Source: Tritrichomonas foetus
Lineage: Eukaryota > Parabasalia > Tritrichomonadida > Tritrichomonadidae
Assembly: GCA_001839685.1 (NCBI GenBank)
Contig: MLAK01001198.1
Coordinates: forward strand, 1 to 10,347
Length of the DNA: 10,347 bases
Reading direction: 5' to 3'
Shown here: in pieces, positions 1-7,887 of the stretch
How the letters are laid out: every line of letters begins with the position of its first letter
Numbering within the stretch: the first letter of the stretch is position 1
Made by a program: the position numbers and the translations under genes
The notes under the pieces: generated by a model
What the model saw: the letters and a program-made list of their open reading frames with translations, nothing else
What the model was told of the DNA's origin: nothing
Database searches by the model: none

Positions 1-839
1 TACTTTGGCGTGAGCCAGACGACGATGCAAGACACATTTTGTGTTGCTCCCTTTTTAATCGCCTCATTCATAATTGCGTTTGCAGCCGCCATTGCAGTCG
101 TGTGTGACACTGCCAGCCGGGCAACCCTCTTTTCTTCGAGAACCTCCCACACTCCGGCGCATGCGATGATGGCGACCATTCTGTCAACTCGCTTTAATGC
201 CTGGCAGTAAGGTTCGTGCGAGATGTATTTGTCGATGGCGCCATCGCCGATAGATCGCGTTAAGTTCGTTTGTCCCAAGATTTTTCCATTTGTCAGAGTT
301 CCGCCGCGGTGAGTGACGAGATCGATTTCGTCTTGATTTGAGCCACCATCGTGTAATTCGGTGAGATGGAGGAGTTCTCCTTCTGGATTAATGAGGAGAA
401 TACGAGTATCGCCGAGGTTTGCTGTATAGATAGCATTAGCAAATACTGCCATGATTGCACATGAACATCCTTGTTGGGGCCAGGTCTTCTTGACATATTC
501 GTTCACTTCCATAATCGATGGTTTAAGTAAAGTTTGAGGACTGACATCGTTTGTGAAATCACGAGCAAATATTCTGTGAACGTTATTTCCGGCATACTCG
601 CAAACATCTTTGCCACCGTGTCCGTCGAAAATCGCGTAGTAATTTGAGCCGCTTCCGGCGAAGTCGCCAATGGCGACAATGGAGTCCATCATGACCGGGG
701 ATTCAGCTGGAGATTCGGCGTGGCCAAAAGGATACATCTGGCGGCCAAAAGCGAGGACGTTGTGGGTCGTCTCGGGGAGCTCCACAAGGCCTGTGGCGAG
801 ATTGATGGCGGTGGTGCCGTAGGATGACCTGTATGTCAT
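1..839 (-). CDS. PP2C-family (PPM) protein phosphatase, probable pseudophosphatase; C-terminus cut by window edge
   Basis: The frame opens at the ATG at 839 and stays open for 279 codons to the window edge, so the stop lies outside. PP2C enzymes remove phosphate from Ser/Thr using two metal ions. Seen motifs in family order: FGRQM (32-36), AIFDGHGG (69-76), GDTR (143-146), LTRSIGD (193-199), ACAGVWEV (226-233) and GATQNVSCIVV (264-274). The last is the usual C-terminal strand, so little is missing. Odd features: DGHGG keeps its Asp72, but the usual Met-Glu-Asp after the first motif reads Met-Tyr-Pro, the Asp of the usual DGxWD motif is Ala228, and the Asp of the usual SxDN motif is Gln267. 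Most metal ligands are therefore gone while the fold motifs remain. I infer a catalytically weak or dead, regulatory or scaffold-like protein. It has no signal peptide or membrane segment. The high GC and lack of stops argue for an intact, selected gene. The family call is firm; the loss of activity is inference. Confidence 0.93.
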   Translation of the reverse strand, partial: MTYRSSYGTTAINLATGLVELPETTHNVLAFGRQMYPFGHAESPAESPVMMDSIVAIGDFAGSGSNYYAIFDGHGGKDVCEYAGNNVHRIFARDFTNDVSPQTLLKPSIMEVNEYVKKTWPQQGCSCAIMAVFANAIYTANLGDTRILLINPEGELLHLTELHDGGSNQDEIDLVTHRGGTLTNGKILGQTNLTRSIGDGAIDKYISHEPYCQALKRVDRMVAIIACAGVWEVLEEKRVARLAVSHTTAMAAANAIMNEAIKKGATQNVSCIVVWLTPK

Positions 840-1299
840 TTTCGATCCAAATTGATATTTTAACGGACAAAATTGACTGTTAAATTGGTCGCAAATAAAA
901 AAGTACGTTATCTCACATAACTTATTTGGTTAGGTGGAAATATATTTATGTTTTACACATTGGCTTGTTTGAGGAATATCTGATACAAGTGTCGGTATAA
1001 ATAAAAATAAAAATCTTGTTCATAAGATAGGCTGTATAGATTTGTTATGAGTTCAAATCTAATAGATCACAATATTATGAAATAATTTATGAACTTAATT
1101 TCAGTTATCATGTGCACAGAAGCAATTGTTAGATTAATTTAGTGAATGAAAGGATTGGATCTTGAAAAGATGTGATTTATTCATTTACTAGGAACGAAAA
1201 GATTTGTTGAATGTTATTTTGCAACATTTGGCTCTATAAAGAAAGAATGGTTTTAATTAACTGATCAATTTTTCAACGTTTATTTCATTTTAAATTTCT
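840..1299. other. AT-rich spacer: PP2C 5' flank, possibly the eroded start of the cyclase relic
   Basis: No open frame of note is present. The part next to 839 is the PP2C upstream region. It carries a Myb-type hexamer TAACGG at 861-866, but no clear TCAYT(A/T) initiator; only TCAATTT variants are visible on the minus strand. From about 1190 the plus-strand frame shared with 1300-1578 has short open runs broken by stops (for example codons reading ERKDLLNVILQHLAL). These may be an eroded upstream part of the cyclase gene, but I cannot align them to anything. Confidence 0.4.
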
Positions 1300-3056
1300 T
1301 TGTTTGTAATGTATTTTTTAGTGCTTAAATTACAATCATCTATGAATGGTACTTCATGTTTAAAAATGAGTTTTTGTATTAGTAAAAAAATATCAATGTA
1401 TCAAAGTCTAACATCACAATTAAATTATAAAACTGATGAAGATTCTAATTCAAATAATGATGATTCCATTATTTTAATACAGGGGATTGAGCCATTAATC
1501 ATTCCATCAACATGTTACACCTTGATTATCTGGCTAGCTAAAATAGACTCAGTATTTCCGGATCTATATCAAACATGATATCCTTATCTTATTTTCGAAC
1601 ATATCTCTTTCAGCTTACAGCTTTTTCTGTTCAAAGAATTTATGATATGCCTGAATTTTTCTCTTCTCCAGAAGAATATAACACCACATTGATACTTCCA
1701 ACATCACTTGGCTCATCTTGGAGAACTGATAATCAACTTTGATTCGTAGCATGATGCCTTCTTTTACAATTTGTAAATGATATTATACGAACAATAAATG
1801 AAAATATGGATGTCGAGTTGAATTCTACTTTCCTCATTATTATTGTGTTGTTGCTATAATATTTGAATTCATTTGCTATTTTTCAAACAATGACAATTGA
1901 AAAGCATATAAAAATGTTATAAATTAATTTTACATGTTCCTAATAAGAAATACAAATACCCCATAATATGAAAGTCCTTAATGGTGAATTTAACAAACAA
2001 CAAAGCGATTCTGCAACAAGAAATACTGAGTTCTTACGAAATGTTGCTGCAAACCTTCATGATGTAGTAATGGTAATAATTCAAAATGGTACTATAGTAG
2101 GAGTTAATTAATCATTTTCTCGAATTATTTGGACAGAAGATGAAGGAATAAAAAAAATGACTACCTGCGTATTTGATCACTGTTTTGAAGGAAATATGTA
2201 AAAATTGATAAATATATCAAATGGAAAAAATATAAATGAAAATATTTTTTTTACTTAATCAGTTGGAAATCAAATTTATTTAGAAACTACATCTCTCATT
2301 TTTAATCAAAATTTAGTCATTTTAGTTAGGGATACTACACAAACAATTCGATACAATACATTTATTTATTAAGAATAGTCTAAAAGCAATTTTATGTTAG
2401 CTTCTATACTTCTACCAAATCTAGTGAGACGCGTTCAAGCCGGCGAAATTAGTATTTCATTTGCTGTTCAAACAGCAACAGTCATATTTATGGATATTGT
2501 ATCTTTCTCACCATGATGTGGCAGTCTTCCTGTTGACCGAGTCATGATGACTTTTTATTTGCTTTTCCAGAAATTCGATGCTTGTGCTGCCAAATAGTCC
2601 CAACTGAAGGAAATAAAATGTATTTGAGATTGTTATATTCCTGCTTGTTGTAATTTTGTAGAAGTTAATCAGCCAGTAGAGCATTCAAATGAAGTAACAA
2701 GTTTCAGAATTGATGCATTGAATACTGTATGTGAAGTAAATAGAGAATTAAATGAGAAATAACAAATAAAAGTTGGAATTAATATTGGTGATCCTATTGT
2801 TGCTGGTTTTCTTGGAATTGGCAAACCAAAATTGGAAATTCTTGGTCCAGCAATAAATTTGGCACAATAAATGGAACTACAAGGTGTGGCACTGAAGGTT
2901 CATATTTCGCGAAGAGTATTTGAATTAATATATGGCAAATCATTTACCATGAAGGAAAGGGGTACAACTGAAGTTAAGGGTGGCATAATGATAACATATT
3001 TGGTTTCTAAAGATAAAAATGAAAAAATCATTATCTTCTTTTTATTTGACCTTTGA
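1300..3056 (+). pseudogene. Decayed receptor-type class III adenylyl/guanylyl cyclase (3' portion)
   Basis: Intact members are large membrane proteins with an extracellular part, a PAS-like domain and a C-terminal cyclase domain that makes cyclic nucleotide from ATP or GTP. Here 1300-1578 is open in one frame, ending in a hydrophobic stretch (LIIPSTCYTLIIWLA). One shift near 1565-1580 then moves to the frame starting at 1560, which holds to the stop at 3054-3056. That frame shows FFSSPEEYNTTLILPTSLG (about 1644-1700), a membrane-like LIIIVLLL (1833-1856), a PAS-like region (about 2010-2260) and the cyclase core: ISFAVQTATVIFMDIVSFSP (2454-2513), KCI-stop-DCY, VGINIGDPIVAGFLG, LEILGPAINLAQ, and the family end MITYLVS. 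Metal-site Asp codons (2493, 2628) and Lys codon 2616 survive. In-frame stops lie at 1740, 1752, 1857, 1920, 1941, 1944, 2109, 2199, 2256, 2370, 2376, 2514, 2595, 2625, 2760 and 2868. No functional product is expected. The family is clear; the 5' limit is uncertain. Confidence 0.88.
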
Positions 3057-3429
3057 TTTCCTGGTTTTACGTAAAAGGTTCGAATTAGATAAACCAAGTT
3101 TATCTGAATAATACTTTCAATTGTTCCAATAATGGATCCAATCATAAATTTCGAAAGACATAATAATTATTCAACATTTTTCATAGCTTTTTTTGTCGTG
3201 GATTCATAATTCACACTTTTCAGCTTGAATTCGCTTTTTCAGTTATTTGTTCAAATGATTCTCTTATTTCAAAAAATGAAATTATGATGAAGTGAAAATG
3301 TTTAGAATCCAATAAAAAATAAAATACAATTAAATAAATTAGCATAATTCATGGTTATTTATTAATTCATGATATGATTTCATGGTAAAAAAAAAAATAT
3401 TAATATTAATATTCATGGTATTAATATAT
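3057..3429. other. AT-rich spacer between cyclase relic and Myb gene
   Basis: This stretch holds the downstream flank of the cyclase relic and the 3' flank of the minus-strand Myb gene. A run of Ts occurs near 3176-3193. A short AT repeat block at 3381-3420 is listed separately. I see no coding signal. Confidence 0.6.
3381..3420. repeat. Simple AT repeat flanked by CATGGTA direct repeats
   Basis: CATGGTA occurs at 3381-3387 and again at 3414-3420. Between them lie a run of 11 As (3387-3397) and three tandem copies of AATATT (3396-3413), which is self-complementary. The block starts about 10 bases beyond the stop of the Myb gene, so it would fall in that gene's 3' untranslated or termination region. 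It could simply be slippage-prone simple sequence; no function is shown. Confidence 0.6.
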
Positions 3430-4062
3430 TCACCAAAGATCGAACTCATAGCCAGAAACCGACGAGAAATACTGCCCAGAGCTCATTGGGAACAGATCAG
3501 CAACTTCGGTTTCATTGAACTGAAGGAAGTTCCAAAAGTCTTCAGTTCGCTCATCGATTAAATTGACCTTGCTTTGAGACTCCAAAGGTGAATTTTCGCT
3601 ATCATCCGAAAGGGCCTGTTCCACTTTTTCAGTTTCTGTTTGGCCCATCATCATACTTTCATTTTCGGCCTGGCTCAAAAGTTTATGCCATCTTGCTTTC
3701 AAGCTGATAGAATTTCGATCAATGAAGAAATTTTCAAGAAGGGCCCATTTTGGACCCAGTTCGATACACTTTCGAACAAGGATCTGGTCTTCTTCAGGCG
3801 TCCACGGGCGAGCAGATTCCTGCCTCTTCTGTAAAACGTTCCATCTCTCGCGACATTGCTTGGCACTCCGTCTGCGCATGTTTTGACTGACTTTGTTCCA
3901 ATCGCATCCAAATTGGGCGACATTGTCTCGAAGGTTCTGATCTTCAATATTGGAAAATGCACAATGTCGAAGTCTTTCGTGACTCTTGGGCTTGTGTTCG
4001 ACGGGTTGCGCCATGTGGGAGAGGCTGATATCAGAATGATCTGTTGTTGAAATTAGGCTCAT
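3430..4062 (-). CDS. Two-repeat (R2R3-type) Myb DNA-binding protein, probable transcription factor
   Basis: The gene encodes 210 residues ending in TGA. Two Myb repeats are visible. The first (about 36-77) has Phe36 in place of the first Trp, then Trp55 and Trp74, and a recognition helix reading SAKQCRERWN, close to that of characterised trichomonad Myb proteins. The second (about 86-128) has Trp87, Trp106 and Trp125 (PWTPEEDQIL ... LKARWHKLL). The tail (about 140-190) is rich in Glu, Asp and Ser and could be an activation or regulatory region. Related trichomonad Mybs bind short promoter elements and regulate surface and iron-responsive genes; the targets here are unknown. An in-frame ATG at 4119 would add 19 residues, but that stretch is intergenic in composition and lies across initiator-like motifs, so I chose 4062. 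Its own spacers on both sides indicate a monocistronic unit. The family is near certain; the role is inferred from the family. Confidence 0.93.
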   Translation of the reverse strand: MSLISTTDHSDISLSHMAQPVEHKPKSHERLRHCAFSNIEDQNLRDNVAQFGCDWNKVSQNMRRRSAKQCRERWNVLQKRQESARPWTPEEDQILVRKCIELGPKWALLENFFIDRNSISLKARWHKLLSQAENESMMMGQTETEKVEQALSDDSENSPLESQSKVNLIDERTEDFWNFLQFNETEVADLFPMSSGQYFSSVSGYEFDLW

Positions 4063-4093
4063 TATATTTTTTGATTTTATATTTATGTAAGTT

Positions 4094-4105
4094 AAATGAA
4101 GTGAT
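4094..4105 (-). promoter_or_regulatory. Candidate initiator (Inr) of the Myb gene
   Basis: On the minus strand this reads TCACTTCATTTA, with two overlapping matches to the trichomonad initiator consensus TCAYT(A/T), where A is the start of transcription. The candidate start sites are near 4103 and 4097, about 35-41 bases before the ATG at 4062. This is somewhat longer than the very short leaders usual in Trichomonas. Such AT-rich matches arise easily by chance, so this is a candidate only. If real, it rules out the upstream ATG at 4119. Confidence 0.35.
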
Positions 4106-5800
4106 AAAAATAAAATCATATAAAATAATTTAGAAAGGTTCAGAATAAAACAGAATTTATTTGAGACATGCCATTCAAATCTAAATTCCTATAATTCAAG
4201 TTTTCAATGATATTGAAAATATAAGTTTAAATGCAATGTGGGATATCGTTATAAAAACTGTAATATTGATGATCAGAAGATTTCAAATACAAGAAGAAAA
4301 GATCAAAGGGAATATATTTTGATCAAAAAAGAAAATGCAAAAAAATTGTGAAGATAATTCAAGACAAACCATATTTAAATTGGAATATTGAGAAAATATT
4401 CATTACTTTACAAACATTCGTAAAGATTTTTTTCAATAGATTTAGAAAATTTAAATTATTAGAAAATACATCCAATTATCTGAGGTATATCTCTATATTT
4501 TTGTGATTATATATCTTTCCAAAGGTATATTATCTCTTATATATAATGTTTGAATTGATATTTCATTTAGTATACATGAACTATATTTGATAACAAGATA
4601 TTAACAAATTATAATAATTTATTATCATCAATAAATTTTGATATGATTATCAATTTTCAAAATTATTGAAAATGCTCATCTTAACTCTCCGCTAATTTCA
4701 TTAAAATATTGTTGGTTATCATATTGTAACGAAGTTTCATTCTTTTTCATGTTCCCAGAATTTTTTATATTTTATTGGTCTATTCAATTGAATTTCTCCT
4801 AGAAAATAATTCAACACAGACAGGAATTTTATGGATAGGTTATTCTAAAGATCATTGTAAAACGAAAGATTTTTTTTCATGAATTTATTAAATAAAAAAT
4901 CCGGTTATTTTTTTTCAGATAAAATTTTTTTTCTGCTTTGAATTAAAAACTTTTTCTAAGAGCATATATAATGATTTATCCAACAAACTCAAAATCTATT
5001 CATTGTCGACGAATGTCTCAGAGTGACGAATCGTATTTCATTGGAATTTTCACAAAATATTGAAAGGTAGGTAAACTTTTTCTTGATAATCGAATCCGAT
5101 AGGGCATTCAAAAACCAAATAACCGTAAATTTTGTATCCTCACAGCTTTATGATAAAAATATCGTTCAAAATTGAAATTCACTTTCATTGGGAAATATAG
5201 GCAACCTTTTCAAAAATAATAACTATCACCTCATGCTAACCTATTTACTTCGATCAATTTTTGCTTCGATAAACCCAAATTAGATATCATATATTTTGAA
5301 AATGTTTTGTAAACAAATCACACTGAATACGACCACATATCAAATCAAAGACACAAACATCACTAAAATATGTTTATTCGTCAAAAATTCCCATTCCAAA
5401 AAAATGAATTATATATAAAAATCCTAGAACCAAAACTAATGGCATATTCTCGCTTTCATCATCACAAAGTCGCATAGATTGCCACATGAAGATCTTATCA
5501 ACTCATAAATTTTTATTAAACAGAAAAGAGTAAACCGCTGGATGGCTTTCTATTGTCTGTTTGAATTTATTTTTTTGAATATATTGAATTTATTTTGAGA
5601 AAATTTGAAAAGATTTGACAATGATGAATAGAAATAAATATATTTATTGATATTTTTACATGAATGTCACAATATTTCAGAACATATTCAAACTTTCTAT
5701 ACATTATTTTGAATAGAATTGAGAAATTATTGATTCACCACTTCAATTTCAAGTCCCTTTCGTGGAATTTTTATTGGAGCGTGACATTTGCATAAATCGC
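4106..5800. other. Long AT-rich intergenic region with no supported gene
   Basis: Composition falls to about 15-25% G+C over most of this stretch, with many stops in all frames and numerous A or T runs (for example near 4870-4930). One island stands out at about 5000-5065: a TCATTG motif (4999-5004), then an ATG at 5013 opening a 16-codon frame that starts MSQSDESYF and ends with TGA at 5061-5063. It could be the start of a dead gene, but the same frame downstream has about as many stops as chance predicts. No RNA gene, intron motif or mobile-element end was recognised. Confidence 0.5.
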
Positions 5801-6360
5801 TTATAAATATATAGAAGATACTGGTATTATGGCAAGCATTTTCAAGTGGGAGTGATCAAGAATATCCACCAATATGGAATAGATTTCATTGATTTCATCT
5901 TCATCACTATCTTTCTGTATAATTGTATGGTATTCCTTTTCGCCTTGGTAGTCTCTCAGTTTTCTTTTTAATTTATATCATTTTTTGGTAAATTTCACAC
6001 GTAAGTGATGCCGTGGCAAAAAAGTCATGATGGCATCAAAAGAGACATCAAACATACAGCCATCTCTGAGTTGGTCATTCATTCGTTCGTCAGTCATTGT
6101 GGATAATATATAATCTCGGGCCAGAAAGGGCGACATTGCATGAAACATTGTCATGCATCAGAATGAGATTCTCTTTCTGCATTTCAAGGCCATGAGCATA
6201 AGACTGTGAATTTGGCGAGATTATCAAATATGTTAACAAATATCATATGTTTGGGAAAAATGAAAGTAATATGACAGCGCACGCACTTGAGGCTTTCAAA
6301 TTTACTTTCAATGACTAAAAGTGCCGAAAATAAGAAATGAAAAACAAAATTGCATTTAAA
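5801..6360 (-). pseudogene. Possible decayed coding sequence, unrecognised
   Basis: Two consecutive minus-strand segments share one frame: 6157-5981 and 5977-5801, each of 59 codons, separated by a TGA (5980-5978) and closed by a TAA (5803-5801). The first includes LRDGCMFDVSFDAIMTFLP. The second is acidic and helix-like, including EKEYHTIIQKDSDEDEINEI followed by a leucine-rich run. Upstream, another frame is open from about 6360 to 6220 (including FESLKCVRCHITFIFP). The first segment is visibly richer in G+C than the flanks. The second segment vaguely recalls the N-terminal part of trichomonad DUF3447/ankyrin-repeat proteins, and a transposase origin is also possible. Neither could be confirmed by a diagnostic motif. 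Confidence 0.25.
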
Positions 6361-6672
6361 AAAAATTCACAAGATTTTTAGTCAATCTGTACGATAGGAG
6401 GTAGACAAGTGATGTTCCATCATAGCTGAATTATTAACAATTTGCTTGGCTACAGCTCCCACGAAAATGAAAATCAGATAATTTGTTGCATTGAGTCATG
6501 CTGATGGAAATGGCCATGCCATCTCCTTTGCCCGATTTTGATGCTCATTAAATAGTTTTTAAGAGAAATCTCAAAAATTATTAAATTTCATTTATGGGGC
6601 TTCGTGTTTTTAATCCGTTGGGTATCATGCGACTTCTACACCTTGATGTTCTCTAGCAGAAATGGTGGCTCC
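6361..6672. other. Spacer with moderate G+C, no supported gene
   Basis: Composition here is less AT-rich than most of the intergenic DNA. The minus strand has short open runs (for example AKQIVNNSAMMEHHLSTSYR, roughly 6460-6400) broken by stops and apparent frame changes. It may be a continuation of the ghost at 5801-6360, but I see no recognisable motif. On the plus strand the 61-codon run at 6604-6789 looks like chance. Confidence 0.35.
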
Positions 6673-6733
6673 TTTCAACAGACAAACTCTATAAGAGTTT
6701 TTCAACAGGTCTGTTTGACAAATTGTTGTCAAA
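6673..6733. repeat. Compound inverted repeat (two hairpins) behind the kinase gene
   Basis: AACAGAC (6677-6683) plus AAACTC (6684-6689) face GAGTTT (6695-6700) and GTCTGTT (6709-6715). This makes a 13-base-pair stem with a TATAA loop and an 8-base bulge. The bulge completes a direct repeat TTTCAACAG (6673-6681 and 6700-6708). Immediately after comes TTTGACAA (6714-6721), a four-base spacer, and TTGTCAAA (6726-6733), a perfect 8-base-pair hairpin sharing two bases with the first. It lies about 85-145 bases past the kinase stop. It may be 3' untranslated structure, the end of a small transposon, or a structured RNA. Confidence 0.55.
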
Positions 6734-6745
6734 TAAAGTTCTTCC

Positions 6746-6787
6746 ATTTTGACAGTGAACGTTTAAGGTCAAATGAAAAGTCAAAAT
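6746..6787. repeat. Perfect 8-bp inverted repeat 3' of the kinase gene
   Basis: ATTTTGAC at 6746-6753 is the exact reverse complement of GTCAAAAT at 6780-6787, with a 26-base spacer. The arm nearer the kinase begins about 30 bases beyond its TAA stop, so the pair would lie in the 3' untranslated region. A minus-strand TAAA (6765-6762), the trichomonad poly(A) signal core, lies inside the spacer. The site is short enough to be chance in AT-rich DNA taken alone. Confidence 0.4.
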
Positions 6788-6816
6788 AGCGAAAAGTGTT
6801 CAAGGCAAAACAAAAA

Positions 6817-7863
6817 TTACTGTTGGATGAAGAAAGAATGTTCGAGGGCTTTTGCAGCAGTTATTCTCCGCTTTACATCTACGGTGAGGAATGATTGGAT
6901 GAGTCGTCTCGAGTCATCACTGAGTGATGGCGGAAGTGGATAATCGCCGCATGAGATTTGGGTACACAAACGAGAGTCATCTTCAGAGGTCCAAGGCAAG
7001 AATCCGTTCAGCATTGCATAGAGAACCACTCCACAACTCCACATATCTGCTGCCCGTCCACTGTAAGATCCACCTTCGATACATTCGGGTGAAGCGTAGC
7101 AAAGTGATCCTGCGCCAGTTGTAATATAGTCGTTTAAATCATCATCTTTAAATCCTTGGACACTATCATCACTATAAGTGTTGATTTGAAGGTTTTTGAG
7201 ATTTTCTGTTAATTGACCGTTTAGGATTGAATCCGTTTTCCAATTGTTTTTATTATCGTTTACTTTTGAATTGTCTTTTGAAATTTCTGAAATATGTTTA
7301 TTATTTGCTCTCAAATTTTTGTGTCCGAATCGAGTTGATAATCCAAAGTCGCATACTTTCACTTTTCCATTCTCATCGAATAGAATATTATCTGGTTTGA
7401 TGTCCCGATGGCAAACACCATTTTGATGCATAAACTTAATCACTTCGAGAATTTGCTTGAAGATGATTCTGGCCTCTTTTTCAGCGAATTTTCCATTCTT
7501 TATGATTCTTCGAAGAAGGTCTCCGCCGGAACAATACTCAAGGATAAGATAGAAGTTATCGTCGTCTTCATAATCGTCGATGACTTGGACGATTCCGGGA
7601 TGCTTCAGAAGTCTCTGAATTTTGACTTCTTCTCTGAACATTTCTTCGGTTACATTTTTGTTTTTGAGTATCAGTTTCGACACAATTTTACAGGCATATA
7701 TTTGTGGGCGTGAGCTTGTAACAAATCTGAGAGAAAATGGATTGGCTGATGGCGGGTTTGCTTCTGGGGGATTTGGGTTATCAAGGAAGCAGAGGCGAAC
7801 TGTTGAGAATGACCCTTCTCCAACTGTAAGCCCGAATCTGTATGGACCTATGCTTGTTTTCAT
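6817..7863 (-). CDS. CAMK/SNF1-like serine/threonine protein kinase with long activation-segment insert
   Basis: The gene encodes 348 residues with a single kinase domain filling the protein. Motifs seen: glycine loop GEGSFSTV (15-22), ATP-binding Lys59 in ACKI, helix-C Glu79, hinge LILEYCSGGDL (106-116), catalytic HRDIKPDN (152-159), DFG (172-174), SPE in place of APE (258-260), DMWSCGVVLYAML (273-285) and a closing Arg (about 333). The HRDIKPDN and GSLCYASPE patterns fit the CAMK/AMPK-related group, and Thr249 lines up with the activating T-loop Thr of AMPK. All catalytic residues are present, so activity is expected; the substrate is unknown. Odd features: a Pro/Asn-rich insert between strands 2 and 3 (about 28-52), and about 60 extra Asn/Asp/Lys-rich residues (about 180-245) inside the activation segment. 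There is no C-terminal regulatory domain. I chose the ATG at 7863 because the upstream extension begins only with TTG and is AT-rich. It is a monocistronic unit. Confidence 0.95.
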   Translation of the reverse strand: MKTSIGPYRFGLTVGEGSFSTVRLCFLDNPNPPEANPPSANPFSLRFVTSSRPQIYACKIVSKLILKNKNVTEEMFREEVKIQRLLKHPGIVQVIDDYEDDDNFYLILEYCSGGDLLRRIIKNGKFAEKEARIIFKQILEVIKFMHQNGVCHRDIKPDNILFDENGKVKVCDFGLSTRFGHKNLRANNKHISEISKDNSKVNDNKNNWKTDSILNGQLTENLKNLQINTYSDDSVQGFKDDDLNDYITTGAGSLCYASPECIEGGSYSGRAADMWSCGVVLYAMLNGFLPWTSEDDSRLCTQISCGDYPLPPSLSDDSRRLIQSFLTVDVKRRITAAKALEHSFFIQQ

Positions 7864-7881
7864 GATAAAAATGTATTTTTT

Positions 7882-7887
7882 CAATGA
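7882..7887 (-). promoter_or_regulatory. Candidate initiator (Inr) of the kinase gene
   Basis: The minus strand reads TTCATTG, five of six positions matching the trichomonad initiator TCAYT(A/T). The presumed +1 A at 7885 is 22 bases before the ATG at 7863, close to the short leaders typical of these organisms. It supports the chosen start. A single short match in AT-rich DNA is weak evidence. Confidence 0.35.

Noticed and set aside
10..496. Small open frames on both strands at 10-210 (plus) and 293-496 (minus)
   Set aside because: They lie wholly inside the PP2C gene in other frames and have no independent support.
1046..1070. tRNA T-arm-like GTTCAAATC
   Set aside because: Only four of five stem pairs form, and no acceptor, D or anticodon arm fits upstream.
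1560..3056. Stop-codon reassignment (TAA/TAG read as Gln, TGA as Trp) making the cyclase an intact gene
   Set aside because: Several stops do fall at plausible Gln or Trp positions, but the PP2C, Myb and kinase genes use only CAA/CAG and TGG for these residues and contain no internal stops, and the Myb and kinase genes end naturally at TGA and TAA. TGA 2625 also falls on a conserved Gly, and there is a frame change near 1570.
4063..4119. N-terminal extension of the Myb protein from the ATG at 4119 (hydrophobic, signal-peptide-like)
   Set aside because: The stretch has intergenic composition and overlaps initiator-like motifs; a secretion signal makes no sense on a DNA-binding protein.
5058..5075. 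GTAGGT resembling an intron 5' splice site
   Set aside because: The trichomonad 3' intron consensus ACTAACACACAG was not found downstream.
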